A stretch of DNA of 41,515 nucleotides from positions 1-41,515 of the forward strand of contig CAAGLA010000041.1 of the NCBI GenBank assembly GCA_900770655.1, given 5' to 3'. This document shows positions 8,413 to 16,929 of the stretch, piece by piece (position 1 is the stretch's first letter; every line of letters starts with the position of its first letter). The position numbers and the translations under genes were made by a program. A model generated the notes under the pieces. The model did not search any database. It saw nothing but the letters and a program-made list of their open reading frames with translations, and was not told the DNA's origin. Source of the stretch: Bacteroidaceae bacterium. Its GTDB lineage: Bacteria; Bacteroidota; Bacteroidia; Bacteroidales; Bacteroidaceae.

Positions 8413-9708
8413 CTAAAGTTGTATCAACAGGAGCCCCACCCCTATTGCAACGGAAGTCGCAACAAGCCCGGGAAGCATAAACGAGTGGTTCAACACCCAA
8501 CGGCCTATTCGCGTTGTACCCGTGCGGTCAAAATTTATGGCAGCTACAAGGGTGGGATAATTGGGAATGAAGAAGTAACCGTTTACAGCCGGGAATAGAG
8601 CTATGAGCATCATAGGAGAGACGCCCAACAATATTCCAAGTGGCACTATCGCACGTACCGTAGCAGCTTGGCTGTAAAGCAGTATTGACATAACGAACAA
8701 AGCCAAGCCAAAGAGCCACGGCATAGCAGTTACTATATGCTCAATACCAACAGTGAGTTCTTCTATATTGCCACTAATAAAGGTATCGCCCATCCACGCC
8801 ACACCAAAGATTGCTACTACAGCCTGCATTCCGGCCGAAAAGACACTCCCCTGCGCAGCCTGCATACCGTTTGTACGTGTAACGAGCAGAATTAAAGCCG
8901 CCGTAGCGAGCATAAGCATCTCTATCATCACCGGCATCCCAACACTCTCGCCATTAAAAGAGGGGCGCAAAGAAGGTATAGAGCCGAAAAGGACTATCAT
9001 TATAGTGGCCGCCACAAACAGCAATACCGATATCCTTGCTTTGAAGACACTCTTTACATTCTCTAATTCTACCTGTTTCACATCAATTTCGCCACTGTTC
9101 AAACGACGTTGGTATTCAGGGTCATCTAAAAGGTTCTTTCCAACCTTCATTGACGCAAAAGCTCCTACAAGCACACCCACAAGAGTAGCAGGTACACTTA
9201 TTTTTAGAATATCGAAAAGAGTAATATTATAGCCCGCCAGCAGCCCAAGCAGCGCAACGGTAGCAGCCGATATAGGAGAGGCTGTTATAGCCTGTTGGGA
9301 AGCTATTACAGCTATTCCCAAAGGGCGTTCAGGGCGAATCTTGGTCTCCCTTGCCACTTCGGCTATTACCGGCAGCACCGAATATGCGACGTGCCCGGTA
9401 CCCGCCAAGAATGTAAACGTGTATGTTACCAGCGGTGCAAGAATTGTCACATATTGAGGATGCTTGCGCAGGATACGTTCGGCCACCTTCACCATATAAT
9501 CGAGACCGCCTGCTGCCTGCATACTTGCTGCTGCAGAAATTACAGCAGCTATCATAAGCATAACATCAATGGGCAAAGCGCCCGGCTGAACACCAAAGCA
9601 TAGCGTAAGCGCCGCCACTCCTACACCACCCATTACGCCAAGACCGATACCGCCCAAGCGGGCACCGACAATTATACAGGCAAGAACCAAAAACAGTTGT
9701 ATGAGCAT
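8413..9708 (-). CDS. dcuA: Anaerobic C4-dicarboxylate transporter (Dcu family, DcuA-like)
   Basis: A 431-residue inner-membrane carrier of the DcuA/DcuB family, which exchanges aspartate, fumarate, malate and succinate under anaerobic conditions. It begins ARLGGIGLG near the N-terminus and has AGGLDY, FLAGTGHVAYSVLPVIAEVA and ASQQAITASPISAA. It ends with TLVAAINFDRTGTTRIG. Features such as GARLGGIG, DDPEYQRRL and GDTFISGNI resemble DcuA more than DcuB. It starts 17 bp after the porin gene, so the two are co-transcribed. With asparaginase upstream the natural reading is use of aspartate for fumarate respiration with succinate export. The exact substrate direction cannot be read from sequence. 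Confidence 0.9.
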   Translation of the reverse strand: MLIQLFLVLACIIVGARLGGIGLGVMGGVGVAALTLCFGVQPGALPIDVMLMIAAVISAAASMQAAGGLDYMVKVAERILRKHPQYVTILAPLVTYTFTFLAGTGHVAYSVLPVIAEVARETKIRPERPLGIAVIASQQAITASPISAATVALLGLLAGYNITLFDILKISVPATLVGVLVGAFASMKVGKNLLDDPEYQRRLNSGEIDVKQVELENVKSVFKARISVLLFVAATIMIVLFGSIPSLRPSFNGESVGMPVMIEMLMLATAALILLVTRTNGMQAAQGSVFSAGMQAVVAIFGVAWMGDTFISGNIEELTVGIEHIVTAMPWLFGLALFVMSILLYSQAATVRAIVPLGILLGVSPMMLIALFPAVNGYFFIPNYPTLVAAINFDRTGTTRIGRWVLNHSFMLPGLVATSVAIGVGLLLIQL

Positions 9709-9725
9709 ATTATGTCTTCCCTTTT

Positions 9726-10904
9726 TTAAAATACAGGCAGTTGATAGATGAATCCTAACGAAACACGCTGTATGCTATAGTCACTGGCTCCAAGCGCCTT
9801 TGCTCTTTCTGTGAACAGGTGGTTCTGCCCAAAGAACGAAAGATAGAAATGGAGGTTGGTCTCCATTGGATAAAACTCCACTCCTGTTATGTAACCCACC
9901 GATGTCCTGTAGTTGCCTTTTGCCAAGCCGTTGCTTTCCTTGTAGAACGACGCGCTCTCGAGCATACCTTTTACAAAGAAGTTCCATTTAGGTTTAAAGC
10001 GATAGTTCACCTTAGCAACAACCGAACCATACATTGCATCGAAAGCGTTGTGCCCGTTATTCTTGCCGGCAATGTTTGTCATAATTCCTTTACGGTCTAC
10101 ATTTTCAAGTGAACCCATAAAGTCGATATACATATTTACCGATTTAGAGAAGTTGAATTGGTTACCAAGAGCAACATAGTACATATATTCGCCCTTAGTT
10201 TCGTCCATAACCGATGCCGACCAACGTGTCTGCCACAAGTTATTGAACATATTGGCATTCCAGTTCACTGTGTACAGCAACGGCAAGCGAGAATCTTCGA
10301 GATTAGCTCCGTAGGTCTCTTCTGTAGAGCCGTTACGACTGTCAAGTACCTGAAACTGGAACTGTTGGTTTGAGGTTGCATCGTATGTGAGAGTAACACC
10401 GGTCATAAAGTTACTCATATTATTTATCATTTCACTGTACTGGTATATCTCTATAGGATTGGCATCATATTCGAATCCACCGTACGCAGCAGCCTGTTTT
10501 CCGGCAAAAATTGAAAATTCGCTGTTGAATTTTATACCCAGCCCCATATAGTCAATAGAATTGGGCAGATTATCTACCATTCCATTACCATTATTGCTAC
10601 GGTTAAGGCGCTGACGCCAACGGTACGACAGCCAGTCATTTATCTGTCCCTTAGCCTCAATACGCAACTGACGCATATTGAACGCACCTTCGCTCAGCCC
10701 GTTACGCCCGTTCTGGTTGAAGTTGGCATCAAAGGCCCCGTGCATATTCAGATAGATATTGAGCCAATCGTTCTTTTTCTCTATGCCGGCCACACGTTCT
10801 ACCAGCGATTCTTCACCGGCAAACTGCGAATTACGCGAAGTAACCTGAGCCGACACACCTGCTGCGACAACAGCAAACAGAATTAATGCTGCAAACTTTT
10901 TCAT
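9726..10904 (-). CDS. Outer-membrane porin (OprO/OprP-like)
   Basis: A 392-residue outer-membrane barrel with signal peptide MKKFAALILFAVVAAGVSA, a coiled-coil-like linker (about 25-45), then repeated beta-strands. It shows FNMRQLRIEAKGQINDWLSY, an FAGKQAAAYGGFEYDANP segment, and a C-terminal LGFIYQLPVF whose last residue is Phe, the usual barrel-assembly signal. It looks like a member of the phosphate-selective porin O/P superfamily as found in Bacteroidetes. Because it sits between asparaginase and the dicarboxylate carrier (17 bp upstream of the latter), its cargo is more likely amino acids or dicarboxylates than phosphate; that is inference. A stable hairpin lies 32 bp before its start. 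Confidence 0.82.
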   Translation of the reverse strand: MKKFAALILFAVVAAGVSAQVTSRNSQFAGEESLVERVAGIEKKNDWLNIYLNMHGAFDANFNQNGRNGLSEGAFNMRQLRIEAKGQINDWLSYRWRQRLNRSNNGNGMVDNLPNSIDYMGLGIKFNSEFSIFAGKQAAAYGGFEYDANPIEIYQYSEMINNMSNFMTGVTLTYDATSNQQFQFQVLDSRNGSTEETYGANLEDSRLPLLYTVNWNANMFNNLWQTRWSASVMDETKGEYMYYVALGNQFNFSKSVNMYIDFMGSLENVDRKGIMTNIAGKNNGHNAFDAMYGSVVAKVNYRFKPKWNFFVKGMLESASFYKESNGLAKGNYRTSVGYITGVEFYPMETNLHFYLSFFGQNHLFTERAKALGASDYSIQRVSLGFIYQLPVF

Positions 10905-10936
10905 AATATTAGATCATTTATTCGTTATTACGAAAG

Positions 10937-10970
10937 GTACGTCTGCTGCCACAAAAGGCAACAGATGCAC
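10937..10970 (-). promoter_or_regulatory. Conserved-looking RNA hairpin between ansB and the porin gene
   Basis: As minus-strand RNA, two 14-nt arms around a 6-nt loop pair at 13 of 14 positions, two of them G-U wobbles. As plus-strand RNA two positions fail. The hairpin begins 42 bp after the ansB stop and ends 32 bp before the porin start, and no T run follows. It may stabilise or attenuate the porin-transporter mRNA. A weak -7-like TACCTTTC overlaps it. Confidence 0.4.
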
Positions 10971-11012
10971 CTGTGATTATTGATATTCCACTCACTACGG
11001 TAAAAGAGACCT

Positions 11013-12116
11013 TTAATAATTATTGAAATATTCCTGAATGTGCCTCCAATCGCTTGTTTTGGTAAGGGCAAGCATAAGAAGCACACGTGCCTTCTGCGGG
11101 TTCAAGCCCCACGACGCTACAAATCCATACCTTTCGTCATCGACCTCGGCTTCAAGGGTGGTAGCACCCGTAGGCACACGGCTCGAACGCACCACGACAA
11201 CACCTTCGCGACGAGCCTTTTCAAGTTCCGGGAACACATTGCTGTGTATGTTTCCGTTGCCCACTCCCGCATATACAATACCTTTGTAGCCCTTTTCCAC
11301 CATCATTTCAACAACATCTCCCTCTACGTTTGAATAACCGTAGGCAATGCCAACCTTAGGCAAAGAAGAAAGCCCTTCTATATTGAAATACGGTGTTCTT
11401 GTTTCATTGAGCAGAGTACCTTTGTGAACATAGTCGACAAAGCCACGGCAAGCCCTTTCGGGTGCGTGATAATAGAATACCTCACCATTATGTATGTACC
11501 CAAGAGGGCCGGAATTGGGCGACTGGAATGTCTCCACGCTTGTTGTATTGGTCTTTGTTACATCGGCGGCACCATACACCTTTCCGTTCATACATACAAG
11601 CACTCCACGGTCTTTCGATGCAGGAGATGCCGCTGTCACTACGGCATTATAGAGGTTTGCAGGGCCGTCGGCACTCATTGCGGTTGAAGGGCGCATTGCT
11701 CCAACAAGCACCACGGGTTTGTCACTGTTCGTCACAAGGCTCAGGAAAAAAGCAGTCTCTTCCATTGTGTCTGTTCCGTGAGTGACGACAACACCGTTTA
11801 CGTCGCTACGGCCAAGAAGTTCATTTATTCTCCTTGCAAGCACGAGCCACACCTCGTCACTCATATCCTGAGAACCGATATTCACAACCTGCTCGCCCTC
11901 GACGTTTGCAATATCCTTTATTTGCGGTACAGCGTCGAGCAGAGTACCTATCGCAACCTGCCCCGCCGAATACTGGCTATTGGTTGACGAAGAGCCCGAA
12001 CCGGCAATGGTTCCGCCAGTGGCAAGAATATAGACATTCGGCAATTCCTGTGCGAAAGCCAATGACGAAGCCAAAAACATAATGGCCAAGAGATAAATTT
12101 TCTTCAAGCAGTTCAT
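11013..12116 (-). CDS. ansB: Type II (periplasmic) L-asparaginase
   Basis: A 367-residue enzyme that hydrolyses asparagine to aspartate and ammonia. The signal peptide MNCLKKIYLLAIMFLASSLA (cleavage near AFAQ) marks it as the exported, high-affinity type II enzyme. The two asparaginase signatures are intact: LATGGTIAG (nucleophile Thr33) and VVTHGTDTMEETAFF (Thr115-Asp116). The third part of the active site, the Lys-containing KPVVLVGAMRP segment, is also present. It lies between glsA (82 bp upstream) and the porin/dcuA pair, so it can feed aspartate to the Dcu carrier. No consensus promoter was found in the gap after glsA. Confidence 0.95.
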   Translation of the reverse strand: MNCLKKIYLLAIMFLASSLAFAQELPNVYILATGGTIAGSGSSSTNSQYSAGQVAIGTLLDAVPQIKDIANVEGEQVVNIGSQDMSDEVWLVLARRINELLGRSDVNGVVVTHGTDTMEETAFFLSLVTNSDKPVVLVGAMRPSTAMSADGPANLYNAVVTAASPASKDRGVLVCMNGKVYGAADVTKTNTTSVETFQSPNSGPLGYIHNGEVFYYHAPERACRGFVDYVHKGTLLNETRTPYFNIEGLSSLPKVGIAYGYSNVEGDVVEMMVEKGYKGIVYAGVGNGNIHSNVFPELEKARREGVVVVRSSRVPTGATTLEAEVDDERYGFVASWGLNPQKARVLLMLALTKTSDWRHIQEYFNNY

Positions 12117-12161
12117 AATTATAGTCTTTAGTTACAAGTTAATACTCTTTGTATAAACACA

Positions 12162-12184
12162 GCTGCAAATACATTTGTTGCAGC
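12162..12184 (-). terminator. Possible terminator or pause hairpin between glsA and ansB
   Basis: GCTGCAA (12162-12168) pairs with TTGCAGC (12178-12184) over a 9-nt loop, 14 bp... downstream on the minus strand only a weak T-rich stretch follows. It lies in the 82-bp gap after the glsA stop at 12199. Termination efficiency is doubtful. Confidence 0.3.
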
Positions 12185-12198
12185 CCAAAAAGGGTTTG

Positions 12199-13113
12199 TT
12201 AAAAAATCGATTCATTTGTCATTGTAGTCAGCAATTCAAGAGCTTTCATTCCCATAACCGAATTGCCCTTGCCATTCAATGCCGGGCTCCACACACCAAC
12301 TGAGTAACGCATTGGGTGTATAGCCGCAATACCACCGCCTACCCCACTCTTTCCGGGCAACCCCACAAGATAGGAAAACTCACCGGCCTCATCGTAAAAA
12401 CCACAGGTTTGCATAACGGCATTCATTCGTTTTATTTGAGAACAGGTAAGTTCAATTCCTGCATAACTGAAACTGCAGTTATGGTTGGCAAATGCAAGAA
12501 AAGCCCTTGCAAGTTCCCGACAGTCCATCTCAAGGGAACACATAAGAAGATAGAAACCAAGTACACGCTCAACATCGCACTCAATATTATTGTGGTACTT
12601 CAATAGATTTACTATAGCTGCATTCAAGTAACAGGTCTCCCTTTCCGACTTTGCCACATTTTCATTAAACCCGATATTGGGCGAACCGCTCAGTTCACGC
12701 ACGAATGAGAGAAAGGCCTGTTCCGGGTTCTCAAAAGAGGTGAGTATTATATCGGCAAGCACCAATGCACCTGCATTAATAAAGGGGTTACGTGGAACTC
12801 CACGCTCGAACTCAAGCTGAACAAGCGAATTGAATGCCGTTCCCGAAGGTTCCTTGCCTACCCTTTGCCACAAATCCTCGCCTTTTTTGGAAAGACACAT
12901 AGCAAGCGCAAAGACCTTCGAAATACTTTGGATAGAGAATGGTATATGGGCATCGCCAATAGAAAACTGCTCGCCATCGACCGTGTCGAGACATATACCG
13001 AAATGGTGTGGCGAGACCTTTGCAAGTTCAGGTATATAATCGGCAACCTTGCCCACCCCTTCGTAAAGCAGCACCTCCTTGCTGATTTTTTCCAACAGTT
13101 CCTGATAGTTCAT
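12199..13113 (-). CDS. glsA: Glutaminase A
   Basis: A 304-residue serine-dependent beta-lactamase-fold glutaminase that converts glutamine to glutamate and ammonia in the cytoplasm. The start is ATG 13113 (MNYQELLEKISKEV); an upstream in-frame ATG at 13254 would add 47 residues unlike the family. The catalytic SxxK motif is SIQSISKVFAL (Ser63, Lys66). Other family segments are present: RNPFINAGAL, KSERETCYLNAAIV and GLPGKSGVGGGI. The length equals the usual 300-310. It heads the minus-strand series with asparaginase and dicarboxylate carrier. In enteric bacteria this enzyme supports acid resistance by releasing ammonia; a similar role here is inference. Confidence 0.94.
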   Translation of the reverse strand: MNYQELLEKISKEVLLYEGVGKVADYIPELAKVSPHHFGICLDTVDGEQFSIGDAHIPFSIQSISKVFALAMCLSKKGEDLWQRVGKEPSGTAFNSLVQLEFERGVPRNPFINAGALVLADIILTSFENPEQAFLSFVRELSGSPNIGFNENVAKSERETCYLNAAIVNLLKYHNNIECDVERVLGFYLLMCSLEMDCRELARAFLAFANHNCSFSYAGIELTCSQIKRMNAVMQTCGFYDEAGEFSYLVGLPGKSGVGGGIAAIHPMRYSVGVWSPALNGKGNSVMGMKALELLTTMTNESIF

Positions 13114-13184
13114 AAACAAACGATTACCTATATTACAACAACTATGCCGGCCAAAACAAGCGGCTGCACCGTTGACATATATTG

Positions 13185-13192
13185 CGAAGATA
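13185..13192 (-). promoter_or_regulatory. Possible -7 box of glsA
   Basis: TATCTTCG on the minus strand differs from TAnnTTTG at one base. A TTTG lies 23 bp upstream (13216-13219), somewhat far. The leader to ATG 13113 would be about 65 nt. Confidence 0.3.
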
Positions 13193-13243
13193 GTAAAAAA
13201 TATCAATTTCACGAACAAAAAACCACTTTCCGGAACAACAAAA

Positions 13244-13275
13244 TTTGTTTCCACCGGCCATTAACACTATTTTTG
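13244..13275 (+). promoter_or_regulatory. Promoter of the SpoU-family methyltransferase gene
   Basis: TTTG (13244-13247), 20 bp, then TATTTTTG (13268-13275): a consensus promoter. Transcription would start about 20 nt before ATG 13303. This shows that the longer reading frame upstream of 13303 is not translated. Confidence 0.75.
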
Positions 13276-13302
13276 CATTCAAATGAGAGGAAAAGCACAA
13301 CT

Positions 13303-14112
13303 ATGCCAATAATTGAGATATCGTCCCTTTCACACCCCGGAGTTGAAATTTTCGGGACCCTCACCGAAGCCCAATTGCGCCGTAAGTACGAACCGGGCAA
13401 AGGGATTTTCATAGCCGAGAGCCCTAAAGTAATAAACGTCGCACTCGATAAGGGATACACCCCCATAGCCCTCCTCTGCGAGAAGAAGCACATAGAGGGC
13501 GATGCCGCTGCAATAATTTCCCGCTGCGGCGACATTCCTGTATACACAGGAGAGCGTACTCTCTTAGCCACACTCACCGGCTACACACTCACGCGTGGAG
13601 TTTTGTGCGCGATGAAACGTCCTGAATCCCCGCAGATTTCCGATATCTGCAGAAACGCAAGCAGAATAGCTGTTATTGACGGGGTAACAGACACCACTAA
13701 TATTGGAGCAATATTCCGTAGTGCAGCAGCACTAGGAATAGACGCAGTTCTGCTCACCCGCAATTCGTGCGACCCGCTCAACAGGCGCGCAATAAGAGTT
13801 TCTATGGGTTCTGTATTCCTGTTGCCGTGGGGCTGGACAGACAACAGCATAGACGCACTTAAAGAATTCGGATTCAGCACTGTTGCTATGGCACTTACAA
13901 ACGACTCCATAGCTGTTGACAGCCCCATACTTGCAAGCCTTCCACGTATAGCCATAATACTTGGCACCGAAGGCGATGGATTGCCGAAGGAAACCATAGC
14001 CAAAGCCGACTATGTGGCGCGTATACCTATGGCAAACGGGGTTGATTCCCTTAATGTGGCAGCGGCTGCGGCAGTAATGTTCTGGGAACTCAGAAAAAGA
14101 GTAAATAAATAA
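13303..14112 (+). CDS. SpoU/TrmH-family RNA 2'-O-methyltransferase
   Basis: A 269-residue SAM-dependent RNA methyltransferase of the SPOUT class. The start ATG 13303 is fixed by the promoter at 13244-13275; the frame is open much further upstream but that part overlaps glsA antisense. The N-terminal third resembles the RNA-substrate-binding domain of RlmB-like proteins. The SPOUT domain follows with motif 1 DTTNIGAIFRSAAALG, motif 2 IILGTEGDGLP and motif 3 VDSLNVAAAAAVMFWEL, which form the trefoil knot binding SAM. The target (23S rRNA or tRNA) cannot be decided from sequence. It is transcribed alone and diverges from glsA. Confidence 0.88.
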   Translation: MPIIEISSLSHPGVEIFGTLTEAQLRRKYEPGKGIFIAESPKVINVALDKGYTPIALLCEKKHIEGDAAAIISRCGDIPVYTGERTLLATLTGYTLTRGVLCAMKRPESPQISDICRNASRIAVIDGVTDTTNIGAIFRSAAALGIDAVLLTRNSCDPLNRRAIRVSMGSVFLLPWGWTDNSIDALKEFGFSTVAMALTNDSIAVDSPILASLPRIAIILGTEGDGLPKETIAKADYVARIPMANGVDSLNVAAAAAVMFWELRKRVNK

Positions 14113-14181
14113 TTATTACTTTATTGTAACAAAACAACGCTTTTTACGTCATTCTATAACAAAGAATATACATTTTTTTCT

Positions 14182-14189
14182 TATATTTG
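14182..14189 (+). promoter_or_regulatory. -7 box of the GH20 gene
   Basis: TATATTTG matches TAnnTTTG; no -33 box is evident. The leader would be about 130 nt. It contains a possible long-range stem, CAAACGG (14193-14199) with CCGTTTG (14255-14261). Confidence 0.45.
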
Positions 14190-14325
14190 CGACAAACGGC
14201 AAACATAGCCTGCACTCACTTTGAAATATTGAAACACGGTGTAATCTATCCCGCCCGTTTGCAGCTATATTTTGCAGTAATGCATAAATTTTAGCCAAAT
14301 ACAAACCATAAATAACCATATTCAA

Positions 14326-16326
14326 ATGAAAAACAGAATTTTATTCCTCATTACAGCATTATGCCTCTGCTTCTCGTTGCAGGCATACGCAAACGAAAGC
14401 AGGCCGACTGCAAGTGAAAAGAACCCCAAGCCATTTGTAATACCCGAACTTCGTGAGTGGAAAGGCGGAGTAGGCACATTCGAACTCGCAGAAGGCGCAA
14501 GAATTGTATACCCCAAGAACAAACCCGAACTAGCCGAGATTGCAAGTCTCTTTGCCCAAGATTTGAAGAATATGGCGGGCATTGAGCTCGAGGTTGTTGC
14601 CGGCAGAGCTTCCAAGGGCGATATATTCATAACACTCAAAGGAAAGAAAAAGAACGGCGAGGAGGGTTACAAAATTGTAATAGACGACGAGATAACCATT
14701 GAAGCCGGCACAACACGCGGTGCCATTTGGGCTACGCGTACCGTACTGCAGATTGCCGAACAGAACAACTTCACATCATTCCCTAAGGGTGAGATTTTCG
14801 ACTACCCCGACTATGAAATGCGTAGCTTTATGCTCGACTGCGGCCGCAAGTTCATCCCCATAAGTTTCCTGCACGAATATGTAGACTTTATGGCATACTA
14901 CAAGATGAACACATTCCACATTCACCTCAATGACAATGCCTTCAAGCAGTACTTTGAGCACGATTGGAACCAGACACCTTCGGGTTTCCGCCTCGAAAGC
15001 GACTACTTCCCCGGCCTCACTTCACGCGACGGCTACTATACAAAGGCCGAATTCATTGAGCTTCAGAAGCACGCCGAAAGAGTAGGTGTTGAGATTATTC
15101 CCGAATTCGACGTACCGGCACACTCACTTGCATTCGTACACTACCGCCCCGAACTCGGCAGCCAAGAATATGGTCTCGACCACCTCGACCTCTTCAACGA
15201 AAACACATACACATTCGTAGATTCACTCTTCGAGGAATATCTCGGTGGCGATGACCCCGTATTCCGTGGCCCACGTTTCCACGTTGGTACCGACGAGTAT
15301 TCTAACCGCGACACAGCCGTAGTAGAGAAGTTCCGCTATTTTACCGACTTCTGCATCCGCACTGCCGAAAAGTATGGCAAGCAGGCTTGTGTATGGGGAG
15401 CACTCACACACGCAAACGGAAGCACACCTGTAAAGGTTGACAACGTACTTATGTATGAATGGTACAACGGATACGCCAACCCGACAGATATGATAGAACT
15501 AGGCTACGACGTTATCAGCATTCCCGACGGTTGGACATACATTGTCCCCGCGGCCGGATACTATTACGACTACTTGAACTGCCAGCACCTCTACAACAAC
15601 TGGACTCCGGCTCAGATTGGTGACCAGAAATTCGAAGAGTGCCACCCGCAGATTAAGGGCGGTTCGTTCGCTGTATGGAACGACCACGCCGGCAACGGTA
15701 TCAGCTGCAAGGATATTCACTACCGTGTCTTCCCTGCTATGCAGACAATGGCCGTAAAGATGTGGACCGGTGCAAACACAACCGTTCCATTCGAGGAGTT
15801 TGACAGAGCCCGCCTTGCACTCAGCGATGCTCCCGGACTTAATATTGCCGGCCGTTTCAGTGGCGAAAGACGTACACTCATTGAATTGCCTACACTCTCT
15901 TCGGTTACAAACCTTGCCGCACAGACAGGCATTAGAGAGGTGGGATTTGAGTACAGTGTATCGTTTGACATCAATAGCGTACCCGAACGCAAAGGAACAT
16001 ACCTGTTCAGTTCACGCGATGCAGTGTTCTACCTTTCCGACCCTGTAGAAGGCAAACTCGGTTTCTCCCGCGACGGCTACCTCAACACATTCAACTACCA
16101 GTTCTTCCCCGGCGAAAAAGCAAGTGTAACCATTTGCGGTAACCAAGCCGAAACAAAGCTTTACATAGACGGTGAACTGGTTGAGACACTGCACAAACAG
16201 ACTATCTACCACAACGAAGGACGTGACAAGATGTACTATGTACGCACGCTCACATTCCCTCTCGAGCAGACCGGCCTCTTCCAGAGTACAATTACAAACT
16301 TCAAGGTTGAGAACTTCTGCAAGTAA
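14326..16326 (+). CDS. Secreted GH20 beta-N-acetylhexosaminidase
   Basis: A 666-residue glycosidase that removes terminal GlcNAc or GalNAc from glycans. It has a signal peptide (MKNRILFLITALCLCFSLQA). A GH20b-like alpha/beta domain (about 40-155) precedes the GH20 barrel (about 160-500). The catalytic pair lies in FHVGTDEY (Asp323-Glu324). The residues YKMNTFHIHLNDN and EIIPEFDVPAH are the usual substrate-site loops. The C-terminal part (about 520-666), with FDINSVPERKGTYLFSS and KLYIDGELVETL, looks like a LamG/concanavalin-like lectin domain. There is no T9SS tail. It is monocistronic with a strong terminator. Together with the GH85 enzyme at 36333 it suggests use of host N-glycans or peptidoglycan-type GlcNAc. 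Confidence 0.92.
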   Translation: MKNRILFLITALCLCFSLQAYANESRPTASEKNPKPFVIPELREWKGGVGTFELAEGARIVYPKNKPELAEIASLFAQDLKNMAGIELEVVAGRASKGDIFITLKGKKKNGEEGYKIVIDDEITIEAGTTRGAIWATRTVLQIAEQNNFTSFPKGEIFDYPDYEMRSFMLDCGRKFIPISFLHEYVDFMAYYKMNTFHIHLNDNAFKQYFEHDWNQTPSGFRLESDYFPGLTSRDGYYTKAEFIELQKHAERVGVEIIPEFDVPAHSLAFVHYRPELGSQEYGLDHLDLFNENTYTFVDSLFEEYLGGDDPVFRGPRFHVGTDEYSNRDTAVVEKFRYFTDFCIRTAEKYGKQACVWGALTHANGSTPVKVDNVLMYEWYNGYANPTDMIELGYDVISIPDGWTYIVPAAGYYYDYLNCQHLYNNWTPAQIGDQKFEECHPQIKGGSFAVWNDHAGNGISCKDIHYRVFPAMQTMAVKMWTGANTTVPFEEFDRARLALSDAPGLNIAGRFSGERRTLIELPTLSSVTNLAAQTGIREVGFEYSVSFDINSVPERKGTYLFSSRDAVFYLSDPVEGKLGFSRDGYLNTFNYQFFPGEKASVTICGNQAETKLYIDGELVETLHKQTIYHNEGRDKMYYVRTLTFPLEQTGLFQSTITNFKVENFCK

Positions 16327-16338
16327 ACCAAACCTTAA

Positions 16339-16388
16339 TATAACAAATATGGAGCAACGCAACACGGCGTTGCTCCATATTTGTTATA
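16339..16388. terminator. Terminator of the GH20 gene
   Basis: Perfect 22-bp inverted repeat (16339-16360 with 16367-16388) around a 6-nt loop, starting 12 bp after the GH20 stop. The outer part of the stem is A/T-rich and the inner part is GGAGCAACGC. No gene converges here. Confidence 0.8.
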
Positions 16389-16450
16389 TACACAACCTAA
16401 CAGCACTCCTTACTTTATAGTTAAATTTGTTTAACGCATATTTTTTATTT

Positions 16451-16489
16451 CTAAAATTTTAAAATTCTAAATTTTTAGTTTTATATTTG
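16451..16489 (+). promoter_or_regulatory. Promoter and candidate operator of the BlaI/M56 operon
   Basis: TATATTTG (16482-16489) is a consensus -7 box 22 bp before ATG 16512. Immediately upstream an A/T-only imperfect inverted repeat, CTAAAATTTT (16451-16460) with AAATTTTTAG (16471-16480), covers the -33 region. BlaI-type repressors bind dyads overlapping their own promoters, so this is a reasonable operator candidate. It does not resemble the known TACA/TGTA bla or mec operators. Confidence 0.4.
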
Positions 16490-16511
16490 CATCAAATTAA
16501 TTTATACGAAT

Positions 16512-16883
16512 ATGAAAAGACTGGACACACTCACCAAAGCTGAGATGCAGGTTATGAACGCTCTATGGAACCTGCCCGAAGGAGGCTGCATACACGAAAT
16601 AATATCGTTGTACCCGGAACCGAAACCTGCCTATACAACAATATCTACGTTTCTAAAGATTCTTCACAGCAAAGGATTCGTAGACTACAAGAAACTGAAA
16701 GGGAAAACCTATACATACTACCCTCTTGTGAGCCGCAACGAGTACACAAGTACGGTAATGAAAGATGTAAAGAACTCTTTCTTCGGCGGTTCCGTATCGT
16801 CTATGGTCAAGTTCTTTGTGGAAAAAGAAGAGATTAGCGAAAAGGATATAAAAGAGCTGCTCGATATGATAAAAAAGCAATAA
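16512..16883 (+). CDS. BlaI/MecI/CopY-family transcriptional repressor
   Basis: A 123-residue winged-helix repressor. The N-terminal DNA-binding domain (about 5-75) has LTKAEMQVMNALWNLPEGG and AYTTISTFLKILHSKGFV, followed by the family's KGKTYTYYPLVSRNEY wing. The C-terminal dimerisation region contains SSMVKFFVEKEEIS, where family members are cleaved when their partner protease is activated. It is followed 46 bp later by an M56 protease gene, the usual BlaI-BlaR1 pairing. No beta-lactamase or penicillin-binding protein gene is nearby, so its target is probably this operon itself. Confidence 0.92.
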   Translation: MKRLDTLTKAEMQVMNALWNLPEGGCIHEIISLYPEPKPAYTTISTFLKILHSKGFVDYKKLKGKTYTYYPLVSRNEYTSTVMKDVKNSFFGGSVSSMVKFFVEKEEISEKDIKELLDMIKKQ

Positions 16884-16929
16884 AACAATTTTTAGCATTT
16901 AAACAGGGTACGGTTAAATCTACAAGAGA

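Noticed and set aside
12865..13302. N-terminal extension of the SpoU-family methyltransferase
   Set aside because: The frame is open, but it overlaps glsA antisense and the promoter at 13244-13275 lies inside it; family members start at the equivalent of ATG 13303.
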